NCBI GenBank assembly: GCA_023374025.1
Contig: SIJG01000002.1
Coordinates: 3,850,383 to 3,914,382 of the forward strand
Direction of reading: 5' to 3'
DNA from: Heterodera schachtii
Taxonomy: Eukaryota > Nematoda > Chromadorea > Rhabditida > Heteroderidae
DNA: 64,000 nucleotides
Part shown: positions 11,414 to 22,423 of the stretch, one piece after another
Position numbering within the stretch: the stretch's first letter is position 1
How the letters are laid out: each line of letters begins with the position of its first letter
The notes under the pieces: generated by a model
Told to the model about the DNA's origin: nothing
Seen by the model: only the letters and a program-made list of their open reading frames with translations
Database searches by the model: none
Position numbers and translations under genes: made by a program

Positions 11414-12161
11414 TTAAATCCCTTGAGAATTGATGCTTTCTTTTCCATCGCCGTTTTCTTCATCTTCTTTCTGATCAGCTTCTTCTTCTTCCTCCTTCTG
11501 CTGCGTATTGGAAAATTGCGCATTTCCAACAATACCTGTAAATTAAAAACGGACAGAATGAAAAAAAATGTCAATCGAATATGTAATAAACAATGAGGTT
11601 AAATAAGTCCAAAATCAGCAGTACCCACCAAGATACAAAAATTCACTTTTAAAGGATGCGTAATTCCTATGAAAATTTAAATTTATCCCAGTAAGCATCC
11701 ATTGGCATTTACCATTCAATCGGTTCATTCGCGCCCGGAGAAAGGTTCGTGGATGCACTGGGAGAAGACCAGAAAGACCTTAACCGATTCACGAGCATTT
11801 TTGTTTAAAATAATGCAATTAATGGTCATTTGTACAAAAAATCACCGAGCAATTCGAGCACGGGCATAGAAACGTTGGCATTGCGCACGCCGAGCCAATA
11901 CTTTATCCTCTCAATGTTCAGAGACACCAATTTCTCATTGCGACCATTTGGCAGGGGGTCGAATGTGCCGAGCTGAACCATCCAACGGTTTAAATTAGTT
12001 CAATTATGACAGACCTTCTCGAGAACATTGCCGTCCCAATTGCGGCCGAGCGCTTTGTCAGGAAAGACAGTGATTTGGTAGACTGGGCGATTCGTACAGC
12101 CGACGTTTGTCAGGAAAACGTTGGGACGGCCAAACGTCCGCGGGTTCACCAATTGTCGCAT
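11414..12161 (-). CDS. mrps-16: Mitochondrial small ribosomal subunit protein bS16m (MRPS16)
   Basis: Four exons join in phase: 12015-12161, 11846-11972, 11713-11778 and 11414-11535, giving 153 residues. The sequence shows the bS16 core: NVGCTNRPVYQITVFPD near residue 20, LGTFDPLPNGRNEKLVSLN near 50, IERIKYWLGVRNANVSMP near 70 and ELLGLSGLLPVHPRTF near 90. bS16m is a structural component of the mitochondrial small subunit. The C-terminal extension after the core is Glu/Lys-rich and poorly conserved, as expected. A run of positions that looks like continued coding after ELLG (DFLYK) is the donor side of the second intron; splicing restores the conserved GLSGLLP. The ATG is 245 bp downstream of the LanC-like stop on the same strand, so the two may share a transcript. 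Confidence 0.93.
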
Positions 12162-12406
12162 TTGTCAAAAATTGGAAGTATGTTAAAATTATTATTTTTG
12201 TTCAAAAATATCAAGCAGCAAACTAAACCGCGGCAAAAAAAAAACAATGTTAATTTAATAGTTTTATAAAAAAACTTGTGGAAAAAGAAACAAATAAACG
12301 GAAAAATTGGCAGCAAAATAAACATGGAATCACATGGTGACAAAGAAAGGAAAGCAGAAAAAAAAGTTGGCCAAATATTGGACAATCTTGAGGTAGAACA
12401 TCAAAT

Positions 12407-14163
12407 TCATTTGAAGCAAATTGGAACCAAAGGAAATTGTGCCTTTTGGGGTTCTAAAAGGTCGGCCAAAAAGCAAAGGGCGCCGCTCCATCCCTCAAAA
12501 AGACTCCATTGGTGGTCAGGAGTTCGGGCAGATTTCTAAGCAAAATTTTTTCGTTATTAATCTATAATTTGTTATTTATATCTTTGACATCCTAAAGGAC
12601 TGACATTGAAAGAGGGGGCCATCAAAATGAAGGCGAATGCTTTGGCCATTGACAAATATTTTTCATTTTGAGTGAGGCGATAGAGCAGAAGAAATGCATA
12701 GCCATTGCCTTAAGAAAGAAACTTTAGGCAATCTGATGAAATTGTAAGAAAAATACGAATTGAAATTGAACAATGTAAATGGAATCTCAGAACTCACCGG
12801 CAACTCCATGACAAATGCCGGGCCCTTTGTGCAGAATTCCTCTGGCCCAGATGAGTTTGGCACATTTCTCCGCCGACTGAAATTGGAGCAAATGGAAAAT
12901 TGATTGAATTTGCTGACGGAGAACCTTCAAATATTTGTCGTTCTTAAGCACCAAATAAGCGACAATTAGCATTTGCAAGACGCCGGGAGCACCGTGGCAC
13001 CAATGGACAAGTTCATCCTTCCCACCTAACAAAAAGTCGGGAAATGAATTGAGGGGAATGCAAAGGAAATGGGGTTAAAAAAACAAAGGCATTCTAAAGA
13101 CACTCTTTTTAATGTGAGTTGCTAACTTGTACCAATTCGAGACGGAAAGTTTCCGCTCGGAAATTGTTTGCTCATCAGCCAATCGACGCTTTGCTTTAAG
13201 CCCGACTTCGCAGAGGCATCAAGCAAGTCCCAGAAGCTAAAGCATCCAATTGACAAAGCAATGTCAATTTAATCCCAACCGACTCGATCCGCCGCCCACC
13301 TCAACATCATTTGGTAAATTCCGCTGACGCCGTGCGCCGCCCCGAGGTATTCTTTGTCATGCCATTCATACATAAGATTGGCGGGAGATTTGCATTTTCC
13401 GGAGTAATTTCTACCGGAATTGACCATGAAATCCAACACTTGACGAACTTCACTGTCGGGAAGCAATTGTTGGCCAAAATGGGTGCTAAAATTTAAAATA
13501 AAAATAGTTTATTTTATGAAAATAAAAATGAACCGAAGTTCAAGCAGTGATGCAAGAAACCCTGCACGTCCGTTCAACATTTCAAATTCTCCGATATTAG
13601 AACTCAGAACGGTCGGAAGCAATTTGCGAAAATGCGACGAAAGGGAAGCGACATCCGTTTCATTTGTCAAGTAAAAATCGGCGATCGCCCGAACAGTGAA
13701 AAAACCCAACGGTCCCGTCAAATAACGACATTTATGCGAATCGGAACTTTTCTGAAATGATTGTTTTAATCAAATGTGCGTGAAAATACTCACTTTTGCA
13801 TCATAATCAGATTCAGTCGCAAGAAGTGTCCGGATGTAATCGCTCAAATTGCTTTGAGATTGGCCCAATTTTCTTGATGCTTTAACGAGAGAATAAGCAA
13901 TTCCAGAAGGGCCAACATAAGGACCAACTATAAAGCAAAAAGGAAGTTATTGACATTTTAATATGCATTTTCATTTTTTGTTTCTCACTTTTTCCATTCT
14001 CTTCCGCTCGAATTTTTCGTGACACAATTAACTCTATCAGAGTTTCGAGCTTTTGCAAAAGCCATTCCCTGCTAACAGCTCGAGCACCATCAGCCACATT
14101 TTCAAGGAAAGGATTTCGAAAATGACGCTCATTCTCCAAATTCAGTGCAATTAATGAATCCAT
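12407..14163 (-). CDS. LanC-like protein (glutathione-binding, LANCL family)
   Basis: About eight exons spanning 14163 to the stop at 12407. Family landmarks in order: RHFRNPF near the N-terminus; EFEMLNGRAGFLASLL (about 13580); WHDKEYLGAAHGVSGIYQMM (about 13340); the zinc-site segments ELVHWCHGAPGV (about 13000) and KGPGICHGVAG (about 12810), holding the Cys, Cys and His ligands; GYAFLLLYRLTQNEKYLSM (about 12690); and the final WSLFEGWSGALCFLADLL (about 12500). LanC-like proteins fold as an alpha-toroid with zinc, bind glutathione, and are reported to add glutathione to dehydroamino acids; the conserved Cys/Cys/His argues for an active enzyme. A TTTCTTTAG acceptor lies 16 bases before the ATG, consistent with trans-splicing. 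The gene is divergent from DDI1, 373 bp away, and upstream of mrps-16. Confidence 0.93.
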
Positions 14164-14179
14164 TCCAAATTAAATGAAT

Positions 14180-14192
14180 CTAAAGAAAATTA
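14180..14192 (-). promoter_or_regulatory. Probable trans-splice acceptor of the LanC-like gene
   Basis: On the minus strand the sequence reads TTTTCTTTAG and then about 16 bases to the ATG at 14163. No upstream coding exon is evident, so I read this as a spliced-leader acceptor; it could be a 5' UTR intron instead. Confidence 0.5.
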
Positions 14193-14536
14193 AAAATGGA
14201 TAAAATTGTAAAGCAAAGCAAATATCCATTAGCAATTAGCTATTAATCAGTTATAAAAATTCAAACTCAATTTAGAAACTTGACATCATTCAAAATAATT
14301 ATAAATGAATTATTCTGCGTCTCTGCACCTGTTGATCTTTTGACAGATAGAAAAATAATTAATTTTAGCTTTTCTGTAACTTACCCATAAAGCAACAATA
14401 ATCATCTTTTTTAGTTGGTGCCAAAACGGCCTAAACTAAATGAATATCTTACACAGAGAAATTTTTTTTATACACAGAGAAATTTTTTTTAATCTCTTTG
14501 AGAGTGTCCTTTAAAAAAATATTTTCTGTCCAAACG

Positions 14537-16240
14537 ATGCGTGTGACAATTATTGCTGGTGAAAATGTTTCTTCATTGGAGATTTCGGCCGACATGGAAC
14601 TGGAAAACTTCTTGGCCTTGTGCAAGTTCGAACTCCCTTCCATTGCCGACACGCCAATCGAAAGACTCGCGCTCAACTGCAGCGGTCGGCAATTCATCGC
14701 CAATGCTGGGCTAGCAAAGAAACAACTTAAGGTTGGCTGACTGATGATACAATGCTTTAAAAACCAAAATTTTGTTTCTTTCGTCTTAAAACCTGCCAAT
14801 TTAATGCAATTTTATAATTTACTATTGTCCGCCGACTCAAATTTACAGCTTTAATGATTTCTTCCAATTATCGTTTTTCAGGAGTTGAACATTCAACATG
14901 AAGACGCGATTCATTTCGAAACGATCAGGTTATATGATTGTCAACCTGCTTTACATTTCTGACCCCTCTGTTGTCCATTTGGTGCATTTCGCTCCTTTCG
15001 TTCAGTGCTTCTTCCACCGCTCAAACCCCCCACTCGTCCCTTTCCACGCCGTCCTCCGCCGCTTCATCCTCCCTCGGTGCTCCGCTGCAAACTTCCACTT
15101 TGATCTCTTCCCTCGTCCAGAACATCAAAGTGCCCCAGAAGCAAAAGAGTGTGGCGGAAGATCGCGCCATGTCCGACCAAATCTTCGACATGCTCAAACA
15201 CCCGGCACGGCTCGACTTCCTCCGGGTGGACCACCCCGAGTTGGCCGCTGCTTATGAGAAAAACCCAACGGACAGAGGTTCTTGTCCATCGCATCATTTT
15301 AAATCTGATAATGCCCATCCATTCAGATCTTTTTTACATCGCCTTCATGAAGAACAAAGAAGAACAAACGCGACGAGTTCGGCTGATGTACGACCATAGC
15401 AGTGAGGAGGGACAGGCAAGTCAAAGCTCATTCAATTCCGACAAAATATCATGTTTATTTAGCGATACATCGCCCAGGAAATCGAACGGGAGCGAATCAC
15501 TCGAATGCAGGAGTTGGCCATGGAGCACATGCCGGAGGCGTTCATCCCGGTGCATATGTTGTACATTCGGATGAAGATTAACAACCATTGGGTCATCGCT
15601 TTTGTGGACTCGGGTAAGAAAAGAACAAATTGCTGTCCGAAATGAAAAGTTCGTATTCGGCGAGACTGCTGTCGACCACTGATTTACGCATTGTTCTTCA
15701 AACTCTAACCCAAAATCCTCAAATAAAGGTGCCCAGGCGTCCATTCTGTCCGAGAGTTGCGCTCGACGCTGTGACATTTTGAAATACGTGGACCGCCGTT
15801 ACCGAGTGCAGGCCCATGGGATTGGTGGGTCGCAAAAGATGATAGGGAGGTACGTAAAGCGGGACGGTCCCGGGGGCAGAACATCCCCAAGGGAGTGAAA
15901 ATATTAATTATTGAATCATTTTCCAGAATCTTCGCCTGTCAAGTGCAGGTCGATGACAATGTTTTTGCGTGTCCCTTTGAAGTGATGAGCGACAGAGACG
16001 TCGACATTTTGTGAGACGACAATGATTAAATCTTTTTGCTCTTTCCCTATTTGAAATTCCATTGTCGAAAGGTTCGGCTTGAACGCAATGCTTCGCCACC
16101 GTTGCAACATCGACCTCAAGAAAATGGTCCTTCGCTTTGGGGACGGCACGGAGACGCCCTTTCTCAGTGAGCAGGAAGTCGAGCGGGAGAAAGAAGCAAT
16201 TGCAATGGCCCAAGTGATGGATGAGGGATTCGCGAAGTGA
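14537..16240 (+). CDS. ddi-1: DDI1-like ubiquitin-dependent aspartic protease
   Basis: Starts at ATG 14537 and ends at TGA 16240, with exons at 14537-14728, about 14881-14927, 15007-15275, about 15328-15415, about 15462-15613, and two more to the stop. Order of domains: N-terminal ubiquitin-like fold (MRVTIIAGENVSSLEISAD...), Ser/Thr-rich linker, helical HDD region (SDQIFDMLKHPARLDFLRV to MYDHSSEEGQRYIAQEIE), then a retroviral-type aspartic protease domain with catalytic motif AFVDSGAQASIL (split by an intron after SG) and later FGLNAMLRHRCNIDLKKMVL. DDI1 cleaves highly ubiquitinated substrates; in C. elegans it activates SKN-1A in the proteasome stress response. No UBA domain is seen at the C-terminus, which ends VMDEGFAK. 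Confidence 0.93.
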
Positions 16241-16595
16241 TGTAAAAGGGTGGTGATTCCCATGACATTTACGTAAAATTGACAATGGGCAAATTTTATT
16301 TATCAGTGCCCTCTCCCAATTTTAAATGCAATATTGTGTACTTTTGGTATCAAAATTGAAAAAAAGAATTTATTCATTTTATGAAAGAACTATGCTTGCA
16401 TTGATAAAATATTAGCAAAGGCATTTAGGAAAAAGCCAAGTTTTAAAAGTTATTTGGAAAGATCAAAAAGTGAAAAAAAACATTACTCATTTTGTCATCC
16501 TTTTCCTCCTCTCTCATTGCCTCTAATTCTTCTTCTTTCTTTCTTCCTCTCTTTCTCTCTCTCCCTTTCTCCTTTCTCTGTCTCTCCCCTCCGTC

Positions 16596-17916
16596 TCATT
16601 GTCCCACTTCCAACCCCGTCAGTTCAATGTCTCCTTCAACGCGCACAAATTTGTAGTCGGTGTTCGGCGCCTCCACACGGTGCGCAAATGCACAGTAATG
16701 GTGGCCGTTGATGAAAATCTGCAGGGAGTACGGCTCATTGAACACGGCGATGTCCGCCGCCTGTTCCTTCTTCAGTGGGAAGGCGCCCTCGCGCTCCTCC
16801 TCCCCCCACACGCCGTCTTTTTGGGAACCGCGGACAATCTGTTGTGACTTTAAAGCATTTCCTTTCCATTTGCCCACACCTTTTTCTCGCTAAAACGCGG
16901 ATTCAAATGGAAAAGTGTGTCCCCGTTGGCACCGATCAAATTGATGCTGAAATTGCCCTTCGGAATGCCATAGACAAAGAGACGTTGGCCTGAAAAAAAT
17001 AGGGAAAGGAACATTTGTGGTGTTGCAATTGCTAAACGAGTCGAAAACGTGCCGCTTTTGAGAGAAGTGCCGTGGAAATTCGCTTGGAATGGAAGTTCGA
17101 AGTAGCGACCGCCCCAATGAACGCCGCTCAATGTGACGTCGCCACGGACCTCAAAAATTTAAGTGCCTCGGGTGGGGGAATGAATGGCCATTTGTCAATG
17201 TTTTAAAAAAGCACAACGCCAACAAACAAAAAATAAATCCATTTGAAAGTTTTCAACCACCTGGATGTGGTCAATGTTGGTGTAGAGGATCCTTAAACAT
17301 TTCTCTTCACAACTGTTACCTTCCCAAAATTGCCACTGACCGATGTTTGAACTCGGCGATTTGTTTTTGATTGGCGAATATTTCGATTCGGTCGTCGTGG
17401 ACCTAATGACGGGAAAAAGAGCGGGAAATCGGTGTGCAAAAAGGTGAAAGCTTAAATGAATACGCGGAATCGCAGGTCGAAGGGCTGCCCCTTGGTGAAA
17501 GGGTTCGAGTGGCGCTCTTCCTTCCCCCATTCTCCGGCCTAAAATTTCAAAAAATGCAATCGAAGGCATTCCTTTCTCCAATAAATGTATCGACAAAAAC
17601 GGAGAGCAAGCAGTACACGTACAGCAAATGAGTTGAGCACGACTTTGCCTTCGTCAAATCGGACGCTGAAGTGCAGCGGAGCGGAGCCCATGTGGGCATC
17701 AATTTCGACGCAATTGCTCAACAAATTGACCTCGAAACGGTGCGCATCCGCGTTCACATTGCCATGGATGTTCAGTGTTTGACCGGGCGAAATTTCGGAC
17801 ATCAACCGAGAAGTGTAGGGGACGAGGATGGACCGGTCCTGGGAAGGGGGGGGGGGGCACAAAATGGAGGAAAAGACCCAAATAGGGGAAATTATCATTT
17901 TCAGTTTACGCACCAT
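16596..17916 (-). CDS. Tandem-repeat galectin (two carbohydrate-recognition domains)
   Basis: Domain 1 begins VPYTSRLMSEISPGQTLNI, continues with LLSNCVEIDAHMGSAPLHFS and has the sugar-binding motif GEWGKEERHSNPF, ending IEIFANQKQIAEFKHR. Domain 2 begins WGGRYFELPFQANFHGTSLK, has FNINL-like FSINLIGANGDTLFHLNPRF, then DGVWGEEEREGAFPLKKEQ and HHYCAFAHRVEAPNTDYKFV, and stops at 16596. The conserved HxNPR-like strand, W and E residues suggest both domains can bind beta-galactosides; galectins are leaderless and act in cytoplasm or outside cells. The coding start is unusual: exon 1 contributes only the ATG (17914-17916), followed by a 75-bp intron with an 11-C pyrimidine tract. The intron in domain 2 keeps frame only with a GC donor (AAAAGCG|GCACGT). 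No signal peptide is seen. Specific nematode LEC orthologue not assigned. Confidence 0.92.
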
Positions 17917-18476
17917 TTTTGTTGGAGTTTAGGCCAAGGAATAATTGTAATTTTAGAATAATTTAAGGGGTATTTCTGAAAGGATAAATTTATGAAATAA
18001 ATTTTATTTATTTATTTTTGGCTTGGGGCAGAATGATGTGTAATTGGCAGAAATAAACGAGCAGAGAGCAGCAAACAGCGGTGGTTAAAAGGGAAAATAT
18101 GAAAACAAACAAACGAACAAACAAACAAAACGAGAGAATGAAATTTTGCGGGACGACGAGGGAAAGTAAAGGAATTATTGAATTTATACATAGTGGTTGA
18201 GAAATACTTTCAGCTCGACGTATATAACCACACAAAATATCTAATGAAAGAAGAGTTTTATCTTTGTTTTTCTGTTTGCAATATTACCTAATTAACAATG
18301 AGTCACCGCTTTTTGTTTTTGTTGTCACAAAAAATAATCAAAAATTTATTTGAGAATAATAAAAAAAAAAAAAGGACAAAACGCAAAATGGGACACATTT
18401 TGAGCGCTAATCAAAAACACAAAATTAGATACCAAATTTGTTCAGTTTAGTTGGGAAAATGAAGCGAGTTATGGCT

Positions 18477-19053
18477 AGGGCTCGGATTTATAGTTTTTTC
18501 ACTATTTTTTTTCCTGAGCTCCCCGTGGCCTGAAATGCACGAAAAACGTGTTTTTTTCGGCTGTTGTTAAGCTACTTTTCGAGTTATTAGCAACTATTTT
18601 CTAGTTTTTTATTTTTAGCAACTAAAAAACTATAAAATTTTTGAAAAAAACTATTTTGGCGTTTTGCCCAAAATTTGTTAACAAAAATGCAATAAAAGCG
18701 AAAAATACACCCCTATTAATCGACCCAAAATTTTTTTCAAAAAATACACCCTTAAGAATCGACCCGAAAATTTTTAAAAATACACCCCTGAGAAATGAAA
18801 AATTTCTCAAAAAATCACCTCCAAAATTTATTTATTTATTTTATTGACGATAATTTTTGATTTTGAAAATTATGATCTCATTAATTGTTTGGCATAATAT
18901 TTTTGCTTTTGAAGAAAATTTTCGATTTTACACCCCCTAAATTTGAAACTTTTTAGCAACTATTTACCCATTTTTAGCAACTATTTTGAGGGTTTTTTAG
19001 AAACTAAAAACTAATTATTTTGGCAGTTTTTAGCAACTATAAATCCGAGCCCT
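18477..19053. mobile_element. Mutator-like MITE A (577 bp)
   Basis: Terminal inverted repeats AGGGCTCGGATTTATAGTT (18477) and its exact complement ending at 19053. It is flanked by the 10-bp direct repeat AGTTATGGCT (18467-18476 and 19054-19063). The motif TTTTAGCAACTA recurs near both ends in inverted orientation, like subterminal transposase-binding sites. It encodes nothing. A 9-11 bp duplication is typical of Mutator-like elements. Confidence 0.88.
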
Positions 19054-19063
19054 AGTTATGGCT

Positions 19064-19701
19064 AGGGATCATTTATTTATGTAAGAAAAATCGCGAAATA
19101 TGTAAATAAAATATGTATAAAAAACACTGAAATATGTATGAAATATGTACAAAAATCCAGAAATATATACTAAAATATGTAAATAAAATTTTTTAAATGG
19201 TGATTTTTTGGAAAAAAATTCTTTCTAAAGGGTGAAATAGGCACAAATTGCCATGAAAATGACCTAAATAGGCTTAGAATTATCTTTTAGTAATTTAAAA
19301 ATTAATTTATTAATATCCCATTTTTGAAAAAAAAAAAAACTATTTTTTTGGGGCACATTTTCAAAAAAAATTTTTTACTTTTCGCAAAAAATTTCTATAA
19401 ATTCTCAAAATTTTTGAAAAAAATTGCGAAATTTTGGATATTTTTGGGGGTATTTCATAAAAAAATTCCCTAAAAATTCTCAAAAATTGCAAAATATGTA
19501 CGAAAAAATGCGAAAAAGTCCAAAATATGTATAAAAATATGTACATATGTAATATGTAGAAAAATCCGAAAATATGTAAAAATATGTAAATAAAAGTCCC
19601 AACTTTTGTTCGCAAACACAAAAAAGAAAGTGTTTTTCCTACTAATTAGAGCATGGAGAATCCAGGAAAAAAACATGTATTTACATAAAAAAATGATCCC
19701 T
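19064..19701. mobile_element. Mutator-like MITE B (638 bp)
   Basis: Terminal repeats AGGGATCATTTATTTATG (19064) and complement of AGGGATCATTTTTTTATG ending at 19701. The flanks are the same 10-bp AGTTATGGCT (19054-19063 and 19702-19711). Many copies of AAATATGTA lie close to both ends (about 19095-19190 and 19490-19590). The outer bases resemble element A (AGGG-TC--ATTTAT), so the two may use one transposase, but the interiors differ. Confidence 0.88.
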
Positions 19702-20008
19702 AGTTATGGCTGATCAAAATAAAAAATACATTTACCAGTGTAAATTTTGAATTAGCGCGCAAAAAATTATGCTATTTGGCGTTATGTGATTTTGTCTAAC
19801 ATTGGGCGCTTGACCCATAGTGAAGTTGTCTTTGATAAAAACCGATGTAAATACTAAATGAGCTTTTTTGGCAGTAGGTGTCTTTTAGAGGGATTTAAAA
19901 AGAGAGGCACGTCCATAAAAATATACCTGGTCAAATATTGTTATATAACCCAAATTGTTCTTCCGTTTCCGAAATAATTCTGTTTAGCTATTAATAAAAG
20001 CATAGAAA

Positions 20009-20618
20009 ATGCCGGAACGTTTGACTTATCGTAGAAGGCTTTGCTACAACACAAAGTCCAACAAAACGAAAGTGGTGAAGACGCCCGGGGGACGGAATGT
20101 GTTCCACTACCGCAATAAGCTTGGTTCAATCCCAAAATGTGGCGACACCGGTGTGCCGTTGAAGGGGGTGAGCAACGCAATGTCATTAATGAAATGATTG
20201 GTTAACGGGGAAGGCGAGGTTTAATTTATGTTTTTGGTTGTTTAAACTGGGCTGGACATTATTTTTGCATGAGAAATAAATCTTCTGTGGGATATGCCGA
20301 ATTATCTCTTCCCTTCAGATTAAAGCCGCGCGTCCGCGTCAATTGGCCAAAATGACAAAGCGAAAGAAGACGGTCACGCGCGCTTACGGCGGTTGTCTTA
20401 GCGCTGCGGCTGTCCGTCAACGGATCATCCGCGCCTTTTTGGTTCGTACTTATCACTGGACTCAAAGAATTGTTTTGTGTTGAGATTGTCAATATTTACT
20501 AGTACAAATTAAGAATATGAACTCCCTAAATTTTACGTTTATTTCCATGGTTAAGGTGGAGGAGCAACAGTTGGCCAACAAAATACTGAAGGCGAAAAGT
20601 GGCGGTGGGAAGAAATAA
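20009..20618 (+). CDS. rpl-34: Large ribosomal subunit protein eL34
   Basis: Three exons: 20009-20167, 20319-20441 and 20556-20618, 114 residues. The protein opens MPERLTYRRRLCYNTKSNKT and continues TPGGRNVFHYRNKLGSIPKC, then RQLAKMTKRKKTVTRAYGGC, VRQRIIRAFL and finally VEEQQLANKILKAKSGGGKK. These are the conserved blocks of eukaryotic eL34, a basic protein of the 60S subunit, and the length is usual for the family. Both introns are in phase 0. It sits about 300 bp downstream of the paired Mutator-like elements; whether they alter its promoter cannot be judged here. Confidence 0.97.
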
Positions 20619-20959
20619 TGCGGGAGACGGACGAAGACGGGCGGGCAGTTCGGTCATTTAAGGACGGAATTATTTTTGTTGCTTTTTTGTTACCTTTGCG
20701 AGTAAAAGCATTGCTTGTTCACAATTCAAATTACATAAAGGGAGGCTAACTATGACATTGGGAGTATTAAGAAAAAATTGAAACTAAATAAGTCAATCAG
20801 CGCTTATAAGTTTTTTGGGTGTGTGTTCTTTATTGAGCTGGGGGTCCATGGCCTGGATTTTCTGGCTTTTTCGGGATGTCGAGCTCTGCTGTTCTTGTCA
20901 TATATTTGCTAGACATCTATCTTTATCACAAAACAAACAACAATAACAAAATGATTTCT

Positions 20960-22254
20960 TCACTCGAGATTTGTTAACTGAAATGCAATGTGAAAGGGAA
21001 TGCCCTCTTTGAATTTGGCGTGAGAACTCCCGCAGACCAGTCCATTCTCAACACAAATTGCGCCATTGTCGTTCAATTGTAGTGTAAATTTTGGTGTTTT
21101 TCCGTAAATCCATTCGTCGCTGCGCAAACTGTTCAAAATTGCATCGAGACCTAAACTGAATGAAAGATGAGATAACAAATTTGTTTGATATTTAAATTGC
21201 CTTCAAATTTGTCCATTTCGCCGTCCCACCGAACCAATTCGCTGCTTTTGTACTGCGAAACGAACGCTTTGAGAATGGAATCGGCCACCTTTTGTAGAGG
21301 CATTCATCATTTTGTGAACTGATAAAATATTTTTAAAGTGCCATAAGACTCGAAATTCCAAATTGTTCTTCTCCGAAAATAAAATGTATTTCGTGCCGTA
21401 CCGTTTCGGTATTTCCTTCTGCGTTTTGTTTTAAATGCCGTGCCAAACAGTCGACGGATTTTGCGCGAACACTTCGGCTCGCATTGGTTTGAATCCGCTG
21501 ATCATCAAAGGGCGACTTGAGTGCGCGTCGGACAGTGCCAATGTCAACATCCACCAGCAAAGTGAAGTGATGGTATGCGCGTCCGCGTGCAATTCGTGCG
21601 GCTGTGCCCGACACTTTGGCACCGCTTGGCTCAATTAGCAAATCGTCGCGTTCGTTTGCGATCAGTCGCGGAGCGGTGGCAAAAGCACAACCGCCGAACA
21701 ATTCGGCATTCAGAAAATCGGCAACAATTTGCAAATTCCTTTTGCGCGAGTGCCGTTCATGTGTGGTCATCAGACTAATGTTCAGGTTACCTCAAAAAGA
21801 ACATTTTTTAGAGATGGGATATACTTAAAAAAAGACGGATTGAGGCATTTTTTGGCAAAATACTCCGTTCTTCCTCAAAAATACCTTCGTCGTGATAAAC
21901 GGCGCCTCCGCCGCTGTACCGTCGCGCAATTCGAATGCCATTGGCCGCACAGAAACGGACATCGCTTTCCAACCACGGATTTTGATACCTGCCGATGACA
22001 ACCGCTGGAGAATTCCTTGAAAAATAATTATTGGCAAAATTTGGCTGATTTTTGGGGGATAAATCAGTAGATTAAAACATATAATATATTTTTGGACTGA
22101 CCTCCAAATGAGAAGAGAATCACCGTCCTCCTTCACGCCATTTTTCCGAAAAAGCCATTCCTTCAAGGGCGAGATTCTCGTAAATACAACGTGACGACGA
22201 AATGAAAACTGTGAGTAAATTGGGAATTTGGTGGATTTTTGTTGGAAGTGCCAT
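20960..22254 (-). CDS. Mitochondrial lipoyltransferase 1 (LIPT1), with an apparent frameshift
   Basis: Conserved blocks in order: IYENLALE (about 22180), [20 protein letters not shown] (about 22130), [16 protein letters not shown] and [13 protein letters not shown] (about 21900-22015), [34 protein letters not shown] with the lipoate-binding Lys (about 21620), [20 protein letters not shown], and the C-terminal [19 protein letters not shown] (about 21100). LIPT1 transfers lipoyl groups to E2 subunits of 2-oxoacid dehydrogenases in mitochondria. ATG 22254 ([20 protein letters not shown]) runs in frame to NLALE, but the family continues directly with EWLF, which here is in another frame: CTTGAAGGAATGG has one G too many at 22160-22161, and no intron can repair it. 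It is either an assembly or sequencing error, or a disabled gene. The ATG is 169 bp from the divergent ZNF593 gene. Confidence 0.88.
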
Positions 22255-22410
22255 TCGCAGAAAGAGAACCGTTTGTAAAATTTCAAAAAGAAATTTTTAA
22301 TTTTTAAATTGACGTTTTGTTTCAAAATTTTTGCAATTAAATTTAAATGCTTAATTTCTTTTTATTTTTTTGAAAAAAAAGAACAGTTTATGCGTAACTT
22401 GCTTATTTGT

Positions 22411-22423
22411 TTTATTGCCTCAG
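22411..22423 (+). promoter_or_regulatory. Probable trans-splice acceptor of the ZNF593 homologue
   Basis: TTTATTGCCTCAG ends directly at the ATG (22424). With no coding exon before it, the simplest reading is a spliced-leader acceptor, which also fixes the start codon. Confidence 0.6.

Larger units (their letters stand above)
17917..20008. other. Intergenic region with two transposon copies
   Basis: No coding exon is seen between the galectin start and RPL34. The sequence is AT-rich; 18477-19701 is occupied by two Mutator-like elements listed separately. The rest (17917-18466 and 19712-20008) should contain the divergent promoters of the galectin and RPL34 genes. Confidence 0.6.

Noticed and set aside
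19361..19676. Phe/Ile-rich minus-strand open frames
   Set aside because: They lie inside Mutator-like element B and reflect AT-rich subterminal repeats, not a protein.
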